NCBI RefSeq assembly: GCF_048569485.1
Contig: NC_134357.1
Span: forward strand, 228,387,235-228,451,234
From: Anomaloglossus baeobatrachus
Taxonomy: Eukaryota > Chordata > Amphibia > Anura > Aromobatidae
Direction: 5' to 3'
Length of the DNA stretch: 64,000 nt
In this document: positions 47,118-57,551 of the stretch, one piece after another
Position numbering within the stretch: the first letter of the stretch is position 1
Layout: each line of letters begins with the position of its first letter
The notes under the pieces: generated by a model
The model's input: only the letters and a program-made list of their open reading frames with translations
Databases searched by the model: none
What the model was told of the DNA's origin: nothing
Translations under genes and position numbers: made by a program

Positions 47118-47497
47118 CTTTATCTCCCTTTGGGAGCTCACGGGGCTGCTGCAGCCAGAACCAGGATCGTACTATCCGTTTGAATCTAACACCAGGGGCT
47201 GGGGAATCACCGCATCTGTGATCACGGGACCATCCGACCCGGAGTAGGAGCTGCTATCAGACGCCGGTCCGGCGGCTGCAAACTGCACGTGGAAACCCCG
47301 ATCGTGTGAGCAGAGTCCTGCGGAGTCAGGAGGACTGGATCCCTGCTGACAAGGAGCGGTGAACTTGCGATCCCCCTTCAATACCACTATCAGTGTTGTA
47401 CCTGACGTACAACACTATCAGGTGAGTGTGCACCTCACATTGTACATACCTCGGTACATTAAGATCCCACACAGGAGCGCCCTCTCTCTCTTTTTTC
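47118..47497 (+). other. PLE-B pseudo-LTR continuation with a perfect hairpin
   Basis: GC-rich sequence beyond the inverted arm, unique in the window. It contains a 10-bp perfect stem, AGTGTTGTAC (47392-47401) and GTACAACACT (47407-47416), around CTGAC. It ends in a CT-rich run before the right target duplication. Confidence 0.5.
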
Positions 47498-47501
47498 TTT
47501 A

Positions 47502-47953
47502 CAGTCATATGAAAAAGTTTGGGCACCCCTATTAATGTTAACCTTTCTTCTTTATAACAATTTGGGTTTTTGCAACAGCTATTTCAGTTTCATATATCTA
47601 ATAACTGATGGACTGAGTAATATTTCTGGATTGAAATGAGGTTTATTGTACTAACAGAAAATGTGCAATCCGCATTCAAACAAAATTTGACCGGTGCAAA
47701 AGTATGGGCACCCTTAGCAATTTCTTGATTTGAACACTCCTAACTACTTTTTACTGACTTACTAAAGCACTAAATTGGTTTTGTAACCTCATTGAGCTTT
47801 GAACTTCATAGGCAGGTGTATCCAATCATGAGAAAAGGTATTTAAGGTGGCCATTTGCAAGTTGTTCTCCTATTTGAATCTCCTATGAAGAGTGGCATCA
47901 AAACAACTCTCAAATGATCTGAAAACAAAGATTATTCAACATAGTTCATTATT
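47502..47953 (+). mobile_element. Tc1-B fragment (5' part), separated from its first 11 bases by PLE-B
   Basis: Matches the first 450 or so bp of Tc1-B (39027 on), including the start of the transposase (KQLSNDLKTKIIQHS), and then diverges. The outermost bases also occur at 42673-42684, left of PLE-B. The right half and right terminal repeat are missing. Confidence 0.88.
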
Positions 47954-48080
47954 CAACAGAGACTGTGGACCGGGAGAAGGCTTTTTTTTTATTAACTTTA
48001 TTTGTGGATGTTGCTGCAGCAAAGCACGGAGCAGAAAACATCCACAAGATTCAGATAGAAGGGCTTCTGTGATTGGCTGC
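47954..48080. other. Unassigned, continues beyond the solo LTR
   Basis: Non-coding. Together with 48921-49129, which carries a CATATAAATCG TATA-like motif near 48948, it forms one stretch split by the solo LTR. This may be the promoter end of another element. It is not identified. Confidence 0.3.
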
Positions 48081-48920
48081 TGTTATGTCCGGGTGGTGGA
48101 AACACTGGACCGTACACCGGGTTCCCCTGGTGAGGCAGCCAGGCCGGTCACCCCGCCAAAGGGTCTTGATGCACGGCAGCCGAAGCACTATTGGTAGCAA
48201 GCCAGTCCGTAGGAGAGCTGGAAAGTAGATGTCGCTGAAAACACGGAGTTCTAGACGGTAGTCCGGGTGACGAGGCTCAGGGTCCGAGGCCGGGTTGAAG
48301 GGTCAGACTGAATCCGGAACCTGCTGAGCGAGGAGACTGGTCACCAAACGGAGCCAGGGACTGGAGACTGGCGGAGCTGCAGAGGTGGTGGACCTTCCGC
48401 CGAAGTCACCGTCAGTAGTACTGGAACGGACGTGGTCAGGACCGGCTGGCGTGGCAGGACAGGCTCTGCGAGACAGACAGGGGTTAATACTGGACACAGC
48501 AATACGGGGACCTGAACTCCTAGCTTACTAAACACGTAGAACAGACCCCGCCCACCAGGAAAGAGAATCCTAATATACCCTGTACCTGTCTATGCAATTT
48601 CCTGTTTCTGGGTGCTGGCCCTTTAAGAGAGGGTCAATGACCGCGCGCGCGCCCTAATGCGCATGCGCGAGGCCCGTGTGCCAGAAGCCAGTCCAGGGAG
48701 CGGTGCAGAGGAAGCAGGAGTGCCCGGGTGAGTGTCCCACGTCGCAGAGGGGCGCCGGGAGCGGGAAGCAGGACACATGGAGGGCGCAGGCGAGGAAGAA
48801 GAGGCCGGGACCGGAGTGGTGAGCAGGGGACGCCGCCGGGAACCGGGGAGCGGACCAGGGGGATCGGAGAGCGGACCAGGGGGACTGGAGAGCGGGGCAC
48901 GGGGACCGGGAAGCGTGACA
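48081..48920. mobile_element. Solo LTR (fossil), 840 bp
   Basis: Starts TGTTATGTCC, ends GCGTGACA, flanked by the 5-bp duplication GCTGC (48076-48080 and 48921-48925). No internal genes. Confidence 0.8.
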
Positions 48921-49129
48921 GCTGCCTAAGTCACAAGTCCGTGGGCATATAAATCGCGGACATGCTGCATCGTCGCCATTTTGTGAATGTGAAATGTTAG
49001 GGAAGGTGCTGCCGCCGGGGCCGCTAGACAGTGAGCCTAGTTAGGGGTTTAATGCTAGGTAGTTAAGATAGATAGAAGAGCAATAGTTTAGAATCATACA
49101 GTGTAGGTAAACGTGTGTGCCACAAATTA

Positions 49130-49335
49130 CAGTGCCTTGCGAAAGTATTCGGCCCCCTTGAATTTTTCAACCTTTTCCCACATTTCAGGATTCAAACATA
49201 AAGATAAAAACTTTAATGTTCTGGTGAAGAATCAACAAGTGGGACACAATTGTAAAGGTGAACGAAATGTATTGCTTATTTTAAACTTTTTAAAAAAAAA
49301 TAACTGAAAATTGGGGCGTGCAATATTATTCAGCC
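49130..49335. mobile_element. End fragment of a third Tc1 family
   Basis: Begins CAGTGCCTTGCGAAAGTATT after TA and has the inner motif TATTATTCAGCCCC near 49325, so both binding-site regions of a Tc1 end are present. The rest of the element is absent. Confidence 0.7.
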
Positions 49336-49344
49336 CCTTAAGTT

Positions 49345-49620
49345 ACCATATTTTCCGGACTATAAGACGCGCTTTTTTCCCCCCAAACAGACAGGAGCAC
49401 ATAGCAATGCTGCAGGGATCGTGGCCGGCTCCACACAGCGCTGCCGGCACACACAGGAGGAGGAGCGATGCTGTGTGGAGCGAGGAAAGGTGAGTATAAA
49501 CATATATTTATTTTTTTTGTGTGCCACAGGATGCAGGACATATAGCAGGATGATGGCATATGAGCAGGATGATGGCATATGAGCAGGATGGGGGTATATG
49601 AGCAGGATGATGTAATATGA
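49345..49620. mobile_element. Possible DNA-transposon end with a short tandem repeat
   Basis: The string ATTTTCCGGACTATAAGACG is a repeat end that I recognise from vertebrate genomes without being sure of the family. It is followed near 49.54-49.62 kb by repeats of ATGAGCAGGATGATGGCAT. No coding. Confidence 0.35.
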
Positions 49621-50438
49621 GCAACCCGAAAAGGTCCCACAAGTTCATCTTTGATGATACCAGCCCATACCAGTACCCCATCTCCACTTTGCTGGCGTCT
49701 GAGTCGGAGTGGAGCTCTCTGCCCTTTACTGATCAAGCCTCTGGCCCATCCATCTGGCCCATCCATCTGGCCACTCAAGAGTCCCTCTCATTTCATCAGT
49801 CCATAAAACCTTTGAAAAATCATTCTTAAGATATTTCTTGGCCCAGTCTTGACGTTTTATCTTATGTTTCTTGTTCAAAGGTGGTCGTTTTTCAGCCTTC
49901 CTTACCTTGGCTATGTCCCTGAGTATGGCACACCTTGTGCTTTTTGATACTCCAGTAACGTTGCAGCTCTGAAATATGGCCAAACTGATGGCAAATGGCA
50001 TCTTGGCAGCTTCACGCTTGATTTTCCTCAATTAATGGGCAGTTATTTTGCGCCTTTTTTGCCCAATACATTTTTTGCGACCCTGTTGGTTATTTGCCAT
50101 GAAATGCTTGTTTGGTGATCACGCTTCAAAAGTTTGGCAATTTCAAGACTGCTGCATCCCTCTGCAAGAAATCTCACAATTTTGGACTTTTCAGAGCCCG
50201 TCAAATCTCTCTTCTGACCCATTTTACCAAAGGAAAGGAGGTTGCCTAATAATTAAGCACACCTTATATAGGGTGTTGATGTCATTACACCACACCCCTC
50301 CTCATTAAAGAGATGCACATCACCTGATTTACTTAATTGGTGGTTGGCTCAAGCCTATACAGCTTGGAGTAGGACAACGTGTATAAAAAGTATCATGTGA
50401 TCAAAATACTCATTTGCCTAATAATTCTGCACACAGTG
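49621..50438 (-). mobile_element. Tc1-C: decayed Tc1 transposon
   Basis: The minus-strand element has its 5' end at 50438 (CACTGTGTGCAGAATTATTA inward) next to TA at 50439-50440. The transposase starts at 50222 (MGQKRDLTGSEKSKIVRFLA), hits a stop near 50.045 kb, and resumes in another frame with NKKHKIKRQDWAKKYLKN and VLWTDE. A short piece VLVWAGIIKDELVGPFRV follows near 49.63 kb. The C-terminal half and the other end are lost. Confidence 0.8.
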
Positions 50439-50440
50439 TA

Positions 50441-51480
50441 GGTATTAGACAACCCCTTTCATGGCCACTGAAGTCTCCGAATTGTTCGACTCCTTCTTGT
50501 CCAGCGTCTTTAGTACTTACAACACCCCACACTGACCTGCTGTACACATGATATAGCTAGACACCAGATTCTGGGAGTGTACATGAGAAATCTTAGGCCA
50601 TTACTCACGTGCAATCCTTCAGTTCACTATTACTCTCAAGTTCTCAAGAAAATGGTGAAAAAATTAAGAGATGATTTATTCGAAAAATGATACAAATAAG
50701 ATAGCAAGATAGTAAATTTTCCTAGAGACACTGCTGGAAAGATTGTACTAAAGTGCAGTTATAAGAGCACTGGATACCTGGACATGGCAGAAAGAGGAGG
50801 CTGTCAGCGGCTCCAACAGACTCAAGTGGCAAAACCCCTCTAGGTCTCATTCAGACATGCATCTATCATCTATCCATGCTATGCCCATCATAGTCTATGG
50901 AGATGATCACTTGTTGCCGTATCCAGACAAAGCTCGCGGACTGCCACCGATCCAGTCTGACCCCCAGATTCTGCTGCAGATGTCTTCAGAGTCTAACAGC
51001 TTTGGACAAGTGTTGTTATCTTGCGACTTTTACTGTTTCCATATCAGTCTGCAGCTTCCTCACCATGACGCATGCAGTCTGCCTGGAGTAAGGTTTGTGG
51101 CGCAGCTTACGGTGGGGACAGCCATTTGTCAGGGGCATTACAGCCATTTGGTTGTCAGGAACAGCGCCTCTGTGACTAACAGGCAGCGTGTGGTATTGCA
51201 CCCTCATTTGGGCACGTCATGTGCACTGCGCTTCTGTATATTTGTGTCTTATGTACAGCAGTAGCGGAATTCACGTAGCCAGTCAGGGACGCAGTGTACA
51301 CATATGTGACGTGACTGACATTGATGGACAGGGCACGGCCGGTAATCCCCCATGTGGGCACTGCTACTGTGACAGGAACCGCCATGCCTGAGTACTGCGG
51401 CAACACTGTCACACGACAAACTTGTAATAACTGACATTTGTCCGTAGTAATAAAGTTACAGCTCTTGAAGTCTCCAGCAA
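50441..51480. other. Unassigned stretch upstream of the host promoter
   Basis: No convincing gene. Open frames at 50.86-51.26 kb resemble nothing known. Possible old repeats, but no terminal structure seen. Confidence 0.3.
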
Positions 51481-51484
51481 GGCA

Positions 51485-51732
51485 AGGCCGTGGATTACGT
51501 CAGACGTAGATCACCTGGGCAACAGAACGAGCACGCTGATCACGCGCCGCGGGACGTAATGTACCAGAGGAGGCGAACACCCTGCAATACAGCCAATCAG
51601 AGAATACGGCGTCGGGAACGCGCTGCAGTCGGCAGCCAATCAGAAAATGGAACTGAAAAGAGGAGGGAGAGCGTGAGCGCGCCTGGCAGAGAGAGAGGGG
51701 GAGGAGAGCGCGAGAGTGGGAAAGCGAAAGAC
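51485..51732 (+). promoter_or_regulatory. CCAAT-box CpG-rich promoter and 5' UTR of the PAT1-homologue gene
   Basis: The sequence becomes CpG-rich here. Two CCAAT boxes in the same context (AGCCAATCAGA) lie at about 51591 and 51634, 100-140 bp before the start codon. This is the usual setting for NF-Y in TATA-less housekeeping promoters. An AG-rich segment precedes the ATG at 51733. The transcription start is inferred to lie between 51640 and 51720. Confidence 0.6.
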
Positions 51733-51747
51733 ATGCTACGGTGTCAG
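51733..51747 (+). CDS. PATL1/PATL2: PAT1-homologue gene, coding exon 1 (MLRCQ)
   Basis: ATG CTA CGG TGT CAG, followed by the donor GTGAGA at 51748. The peptide MLRCQ, joined in phase 0 to exon 2 (SLEDGDG), gives [16 protein letters not shown], which lines up with the MFRYESLED start of vertebrate PATL1. The exon is only 15 nt, so the call depends on exon 2 and on the promoter just upstream. PAT1 proteins bridge deadenylated mRNA to the decapping enzyme in P-bodies, and PATL2 is the oocyte form. I cannot separate the two paralogues here. Confidence 0.65.
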
Positions 51748-52009
51748 GTGAGAATGGGGAATTGGGGGTGTGGAGGGCTGAGGATCGCAGTGCTGGGCTG
51801 CAGGGTGGAGGGGAAAGTTTCACCTACAGATATAGGGTGCTCATGTGTGAGCCCAGACGCCCAGCCCTGGGACTGTGGGGGCTGGTACAGCGGGAGGGGC
51901 TGTTGTCCTGGGCCAGTGTAGCTACATTGTTGAGCGAGGCATCTTGTAATTCATTAAAGGGGCGGTCGACTCCTAGAGAAGCCCCTTCCTAAATACTGCG
52001 GCCCCACAT

Positions 52010-53330
52010 ACTAACAAAAAGCCTAACCAGCCTTCTGCGCTGTTCTAGTGATAGTAAGGGTCTCTATGACCTGAAACGCGTAAGGCTGTTCTGATTTTAA
52101 ACATGTATGTTTTTAACATGCTTTGTGAATAAAGGATGTCTTAATTTTCACTGAAGACTGGACTACGGGTGCTGGATTACCACTTACTCTTATGTAGATT
52201 GCTGTTCTAGTAATGTCTACACCGGTCGCCCCGGTTTGTGTGACACTGTTACACCACGGGTGTTCTGCTATGGTGAAGCCCTGCTGCCTCCTATCATAAC
52301 AAAAAGCCTAAACAGCCTTCTGCACTGTTCTAGTAATCTCTACACCGGTCGCCCCGGTTTGTGTGACACTGTTACACCACGGGTGTTCTGCTATGGTGAA
52401 GCCCTGCTGCCTCCTATCATAACAAAAAGCCTAAACAGCCTTCTGCACTGTTCTAGTAATGTCTACACCGGTCGCCCCGGTTTGTGTGACACTGTTACAC
52501 CACGGGTGATCTGCTATCTGAAGCCCTGCTGCCTCCTATCATAACAAAAAGCCTAAACAGCCTTCTGCACTGTTCTAGTAATGTCTACACCGGTCGCCCC
52601 GGTTTGTGTGACACTGTTACACCACGGGTGTCCTGCTATGTGAAGCCCTGCTGCCTCCTATCATAAGAAAAAGCCTAAAAAGCCTTCTGCGCTGTTCTAG
52701 TAATCTCTACACCGGTCGCCCCAGTTTGTGTGACACTGTTACACCACGGGTGTCCTGCTATGTGAAGCCCTGCAGCCTCATATCATAACAAAAAGCCTAA
52801 ACAGCCTTCTGCACTGTTCTAGTAATCTCTACACCGATCGCCCCGGTTTGTGTGACACTGTTACACCACGGGTGTTCTGCTATGTGAAGCCCTGCTGCCT
52901 CCTATCATAAGAAAAAGCCTAAACAGCCTTCTGCACTGTTCTAGTAATCTCTACACCGGTCGCCCCGGTTTGTGTGACACTGTTACACCACGGGTGTTCT
53001 GCTATGTGAAGCCCTGCTGCCTCCTATCATAAGAAAAAGCCTAAACAGCCTTCTGCACTGTTCTAGTAATCTCTACACCGGTCGCCCCGGTTTGTGTGAC
53101 ACTGTTACACCACGGGTGTCCTGCTATCTGAAGCCCTGCTGCCTCCTATCATAAGAAAAAGCCTAAACAGCCTTCTGCGCTGTTCTAGTAATGTCTACAC
53201 CGGTCGCCCCGGTTTGTGTGACACTGTTACACCACGGGTGTCCTGCTATCTGAAGCCCTGCTGCCTCCTATCATAAGAAAAAGCCTAAACCGCCTCCTGC
53301 ACCTTTCTAGCAGTGTCTGCATCAGGCGCA
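52010..53330. repeat. 122-bp tandem repeat array in intron 1
   Basis: About nine full units plus partial ends. Each holds CACCGGTCGCCCCGGTTTGTG and ends AAAGCCTAAACAGCCTTCTG. A unique 150-bp segment (about 52045-52195) interrupts the first unit. That segment contains CTGAAACGCGTAAGG and a polyadenylation-like AATAAAG, features of Penelope 3' regions. Units differ by a few bases each. Confidence 0.9.
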
Positions 53331-53759
53331 CGTTTCGTGTGATGCCGTTGCGCCATGTGTTCTGCTACTTGATCCCTGTAGCCAATCAGCAGCCTCTATA
53401 TATTTGGAAGCCCCCCTGGCTATGAGAATGGGGAGGGACATGTGTGAATATAACTGTGCTCATGAACAACTGCTGTGCCCTTGCCGTCGGTCAGACAGGC
53501 TCAGCTACGGCGCAATGGTTAGCCATTCACACAATTGCTTGGACCCCAGGTTTTTGGGATCGGTTGGGAGTCCCAGTGGTTGGACTCCCAGTGATCATAC
53601 AGAAAGTTATGTACCTCCAAAGTGATTTCTTCCATTTATCAGTTACACACTGGATAGGTGACAAAAGAATTTAAAGAGCACCTTTCACTCCTCCAATCAT
53701 TACTGCTCAGTAATTATGGAACAAGTTTGTTTTTTATTCCTGCTCCCCTCCACGTGCTT
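53331..53759. other. Unassigned intronic stretch
   Basis: No gene or clear repeat recognised. TTTAAAGAGCACC near 53.67 kb might be the end of a TTAA-type element. Confidence 0.3.
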
Positions 53760-53774
53760 AATGGCATAACTTTG

Positions 53775-56566
53775 TTTTCATATATTTTTATTAAAATAAG
53801 GTTAACAAAATAGCATATCAAATCCACACAATCAAGATATTATCATGCGTAGCATACCATTATTTGAATACATGTGGGGATCTATTGTATGAATAAAACT
53901 TTTCATCTGGGGAGGAAAGGTATAGGAAAAGAGAAAGGAGAGGGGAGGGGGAGGTAAAACAATTACTTTATTGGGGATGATAAAGGAGAGGAGGGTGGAG
54001 GCAAGGAAAAACAAGGTGAAGAGGGAGTGGGTAAAAGGAAGAACAATGAACGTAAACAAATCTCAACCATGTTAACAGGCTTCCATTCCAGGAATATAGG
54101 CATATTGTCAAGAAAGCATGACTGAAGGTTTGAATAAAAGGATTCATATAAAAAAGGTTTTTAAGTAGTTATAAATATTTATTTATGTAATACCTTGTAT
54201 AAAACTATTCCAGTGATCCCATCTTCTGTAATAGGAGGCAAAGGCATTGTTAATGGTAGCAAAGTACTTCTCAAAGTTGTTGTGAAGAGAAGTAGTCTCT
54301 ACGACCTCAGAGATAGTGGGCACCGTAGGTTTCTTCCAATTAGAAGCTATAGGATTTCTAGTAACTAGAAATAAATGAGTTAGGATAGGATTATATATAG
54401 GGTCAAATTTTTCCAAATTAAGTAAAAGCAGGGCCATTTGGGGAGTTACCTGAATTGTGGAGTTAGTAATCTGATTAATTAGATTAGAAATATTTTCCCA
54501 GAGACTCTTCAATCTGGGACAACGCCAGAAAATGTGAAGTAGAGTACCTCTCTCGTCACAATCTCTCCAACATAAAGGGGACGTCTCTCTATTAAATTTA
54601 GCAAGTCTACATGGAGTGAGATACCAACGCGAGAGAATTTTGAAGTGAGATTGATGGAGAGAGGCACATGCATTTGAAGAATAGGTTAGGCTACTTTCAC
54701 ACATCCGGATTTTTGCTCTGCGGCACAATACGGCGTTCTGCAGAAAAACCGCAACCGGCTTTTGTAACGCCGGTTGCGTTTTTTTTTTGCATAGACTTAC
54801 ATTAGTGCCGTATTGTGCCGCAGGGGCTTGCGTTCGGTCCGGTTTTTGCCGCATGCGGCAGATTTAGCCAATGCCGCGGCCGGATCGAACGTTCCCTGCA
54901 ACGTTTTTTGCTCCGGCAAAAAACACCGCATCGCGCCGCATCCGGCCGCTGCGGCACATTTTTCAATGCATGTCTATGGAGGCCGGATGCGGCGCGATGC
55001 GGAAAAAACCCATCCGTTTTTTCCACTGCGCATGCTCAGTAGCATGCCGCAACCGGAAAAAAACGGACGGGCCGCATGTCAAAACTTATACAACGGATGC
55101 GGTGTTTTCGCCGCATCCGTTGCATAGTTTTCACAGCCGGATTGAGCCGCAGTGCTCAAACCGGATGTGTGAAAGTAGCCTTAGTGAAATGGCTTTCTGC
55201 CATTCCTCATCCGTAAAGCTCTTACCCAAATCTTTTTCCCATTCTAGCATATATTTGCTTTTGTGGAATGTTAGATCGTTATTGAAGTAGTTATAGATAT
55301 TTTTACAACACCATAGGGACATTTTGGTTGGGTTACAGAATAACATGCAGGTTATTTCAGAAAGGGGGTTTGTAAATAATAATTTTATCTTTAAAATTTC
55401 CCTAAATTTGATGAGGGCCTTAAAGTCAGAGTCTGGGAGCTTGTGTTTGATCTTTATATCCAGGAAGTTTATAAATTCTTTTCCGTTAAAGATGTCTCCA
55501 ACCGTTTTTAGATTTGACTCCTGCCATGTTGAGGGAATTTCTGAGTTATCCAGCATCGCCAAAATTTTTAGGGCAGTATTTCTAAGAAGATGATTTTTAT
55601 TAAGATTAGTTGGAGTTTTTGACAAAGTTTTCCATGCTCTTATTGTAGCGTATAAAGTAGGGGAGTTTGGAGGTGGGATAGAAGGGTTGATTAGGTGAGT
55701 TAAAATTAAAGATTTTATGGGTTGGTAATTAACAGAGGACATCTCTAAATCCATCCAAGGAAATAAATTGCTTCCCTCTATTAGCCTCTGACTCTGTTTA
55801 ATTAAGTTAGAAAGATGATAATTTTTAATATTGGGGAGCCCTATACCTCCCATTTTTTTCTGTTTGAGTAAAATGTTTTTGTTCACTTTTGGCCTTTTAT
55901 AGTTCCAAATAAAGTCACTAAGTACTTTTTGGAGTTTGTTTAATTGATTTGCCGGGATCATTAAAGGTATGGATCTAAGGATATATCAAATTTTTGGTAA
56001 TGCCATCATCTTTAAGAATACCACTCTACCCAACCACGACAAATCCTTATTTGCGGTGCGTGTCAAGTCGTTTTGAATATTTTCAATCAGAAGACTAATG
56101 TTATTGGCAACCATTTTTGTTGAATTTTTATAGAGGAGCACTCCAAGATAAGGCATAGATTCATTCTCCCATGAGTGGAAGCACCTATCTGTTTGATAAT
56201 ATCATTGTTGAGGTTGAAGTGCATCATTTTAGGTTTGTTTTTTTTTTGTTTAACTTGTAATACGATATTTGAGAGAACTTTCCTAGTATCCTAATAACTT
56301 CAGCAGCTGAGGTAATGTGTTCTTACAGGGATAATATCACATCATCTGTGAAGAGCCCTATCTTATGATGGGTGTTTCTAGTGTGAATACCCTTAATGTC
56401 TGGGTTACTTCTTATGTGCTCAGCAAGAGGTTCAATGGATAAGGCGAACAGCAGAGGAGAGAGGGGACACCCTTGCCGTGTACCATTAGAGATGGAGAAA
56501 ATATTAGACATCTGATTGTTTGCAAATATTTTGGCAGTAGGATCTACATATAAGGCCATAACTCTA
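53775..56566 (-). mobile_element. L1-type LINE, 5'-truncated, with a MITE inside
   Basis: The 15-bp duplication AATGGCATAACTTTG at 53760-53774 and 56567-56581 flanks it. On the minus strand ORF2 begins within the reverse transcriptase (NGTRQGCPLSPLLFALSIEP, then GLFTDDVILSL where FADD is usual, 56.32-56.47 kb). It continues through a region near 55131-55961 (GGIGLPNIKNYHLSNLIKQS, FIWNYKRPK) and ends in the C-terminal zinc-like segment (CWRDCDERGTLLHIFWRCPR) at about 54.5 kb. A 350-bp 3' UTR follows. Frame breaks occur near 55.97-56.3 kb. 5' truncation is normal for L1. Confidence 0.9.
54689..55180. mobile_element. Harbinger-type MITE inside the L1
   Basis: 492 bp with terminal repeats GGCTACTTTCACACATCCGG, perfect at both ends, and TTA on each side (54686-54688, 55181-55183). 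Removing it rejoins the L1 frame (WQKAISL then TYSSNACASL). It is GC-rich and fold-back in the middle. Confidence 0.92.
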
Positions 56567-56581
56567 AATGGCATAACTTTG

Positions 56582-57285
56582 GAACAGAGGAGCATTAAGA
56601 AAAGAAAGAAACTGTTGCAGATAAGCATCAGTAATTGGAGGAAAAACAGTTTAAATAAAAATCTAGTGGAAGATGTAACCCAACCTGAGGGCCGTTGTGG
56701 CAGTTACTCTCATTAGCTTAACGCAGCCAACTTCTACCCAGTATGGATTGGACTCGGCAATTGCGTCTGCTCCACGCACCCTAGCAATGGCTCATATGCT
56801 AACACGTCAGCAGGATGAGCCAGATCCTTGATGTACAGGATCAGAGCTGGCACCGCAGTAACAGCCACTTGCACTTTGACTGGTATTCACTTGGGTAAAA
56901 TGATGCCATTCTGCTCCTGATGCAATCAAATGACCTCCCACCTAGGCAGCAGCTCCAGTCAAAATGTTAATAAGCAGTCTGCGATTGCGAACAGCAGGTA
57001 CCAGGGGTTTTGGACCACTGGGACTGGGTGATTTTAAATGTTGAACAGCTTTTAAAGAGAGATCAGTTTTGGATCCTAAAGAGCCAACTCTTTTTGTGAG
57101 CTGAGCCAAATGATCCAGTTCACCAAGAGTTGAACTGCTCACCACAAATACACAGAGCACAGAGATTAAGATAATGTACATCAGGGATCATTAAGGGGTT
57201 GAGGAGCCTTGTCACATGATTAACGCCGTCTTCAGATGTCTGATTTTTCTCGTATGGAAAAGGACGACTGTTGTTTATCAGTGTC
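56582..57285. other. Unassigned intronic stretch
   Basis: No gene or clear repeat recognised. A minus-strand 79-codon frame near 57 kb has no recognisable similarity. Confidence 0.3.
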
Positions 57286-57299
57286 TTGGATCCGAGTTT

Positions 57300-57537
57300 G
57301 AAAGAAAAAATAGTAAAGCGAAAGGCACTCACCGGAATAGCGGTGTCAAAAAACCTTTTTATTCCATCGACAAGTTATATTGTGAAGGCACAAGGGAAGG
57401 GGGGTACACAGCACGTCGGACGACGGCCGTTTCGCATGTTATCTCAACGCTTCCACGGGTCCACATTGACAAATGAATAACACAGTGCGTTATTAGCCGG
57501 TGAGTGTGGATAGTGCCCAGCTTTCCTCTCTGAACTG
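57300..57537 (-). mobile_element. 238-bp retroelement with a degenerate hammerhead motif
   Basis: Flanked by the 14-bp duplication TTGGATCCGAGTTT (57286-57299 and 57538-57551). On the minus strand it carries a hammerhead-like motif, then GGAATAAAAAGG, then a tail of GCCTTTCGC and T-rich sequence. There is no coding. It could be a truncated Penelope-like copy or a small non-autonomous ribozyme element (retrozyme type). Confidence 0.7.
57417..57463 (-). ncRNA. Degenerate hammerhead-like motif
   Basis: Minus strand: TGGAC, core CCGTGGA (two changes from CTGANGA), stem II GCGT/ATGC, GAAA, stem III ACGGCCGT, cleavage base C (GTC), then GTCCG pairing with the first strand. The changed core should prevent cleavage. 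Confidence 0.55.
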
Positions 57538-57551
57538 TTGGATCCGAGTTT

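Larger units (their letters stand above)
42685..47497 (-). mobile_element. PLE-B: Penelope-like element with an inverted partial second copy
   Basis: The minus-strand body has a reverse transcriptase (44060-45535), a GIY-YIG nuclease (43794-44090) and a 3' region with a hammerhead-like motif. From 45663 to 47117 the last 1.45 kb of the same element is repeated in reverse orientation, so 42690-44132 and 45663-47117 form a large inverted repeat around a 1.5-kb loop. A 32-bp inverted repeat (45553-45584 and 45634-45665) marks the junction. The 15-bp duplication on both sides shows it entered as one event. It differs from PLE-A in sequence, so it is a second family. Confidence 0.88.

Noticed and set aside
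48728-48952. Gly/Arg-rich 74-codon frame
   Set aside because: Lies in the GC-rich end of a solo LTR and looks like low-complexity sequence.
52045-52100. Hammerhead motif around CTGAAACGCGTA
   Set aside because: GAAACGCGTA is present, but no CTGANGA core lies at the right distance upstream. At most a degenerate relative.
54060-54180. Possible separate retroposon left of the L1 coding region
   Set aside because: Better explained as the L1 3' UTR, because the 15-bp duplication lies further out at 53760-53774.
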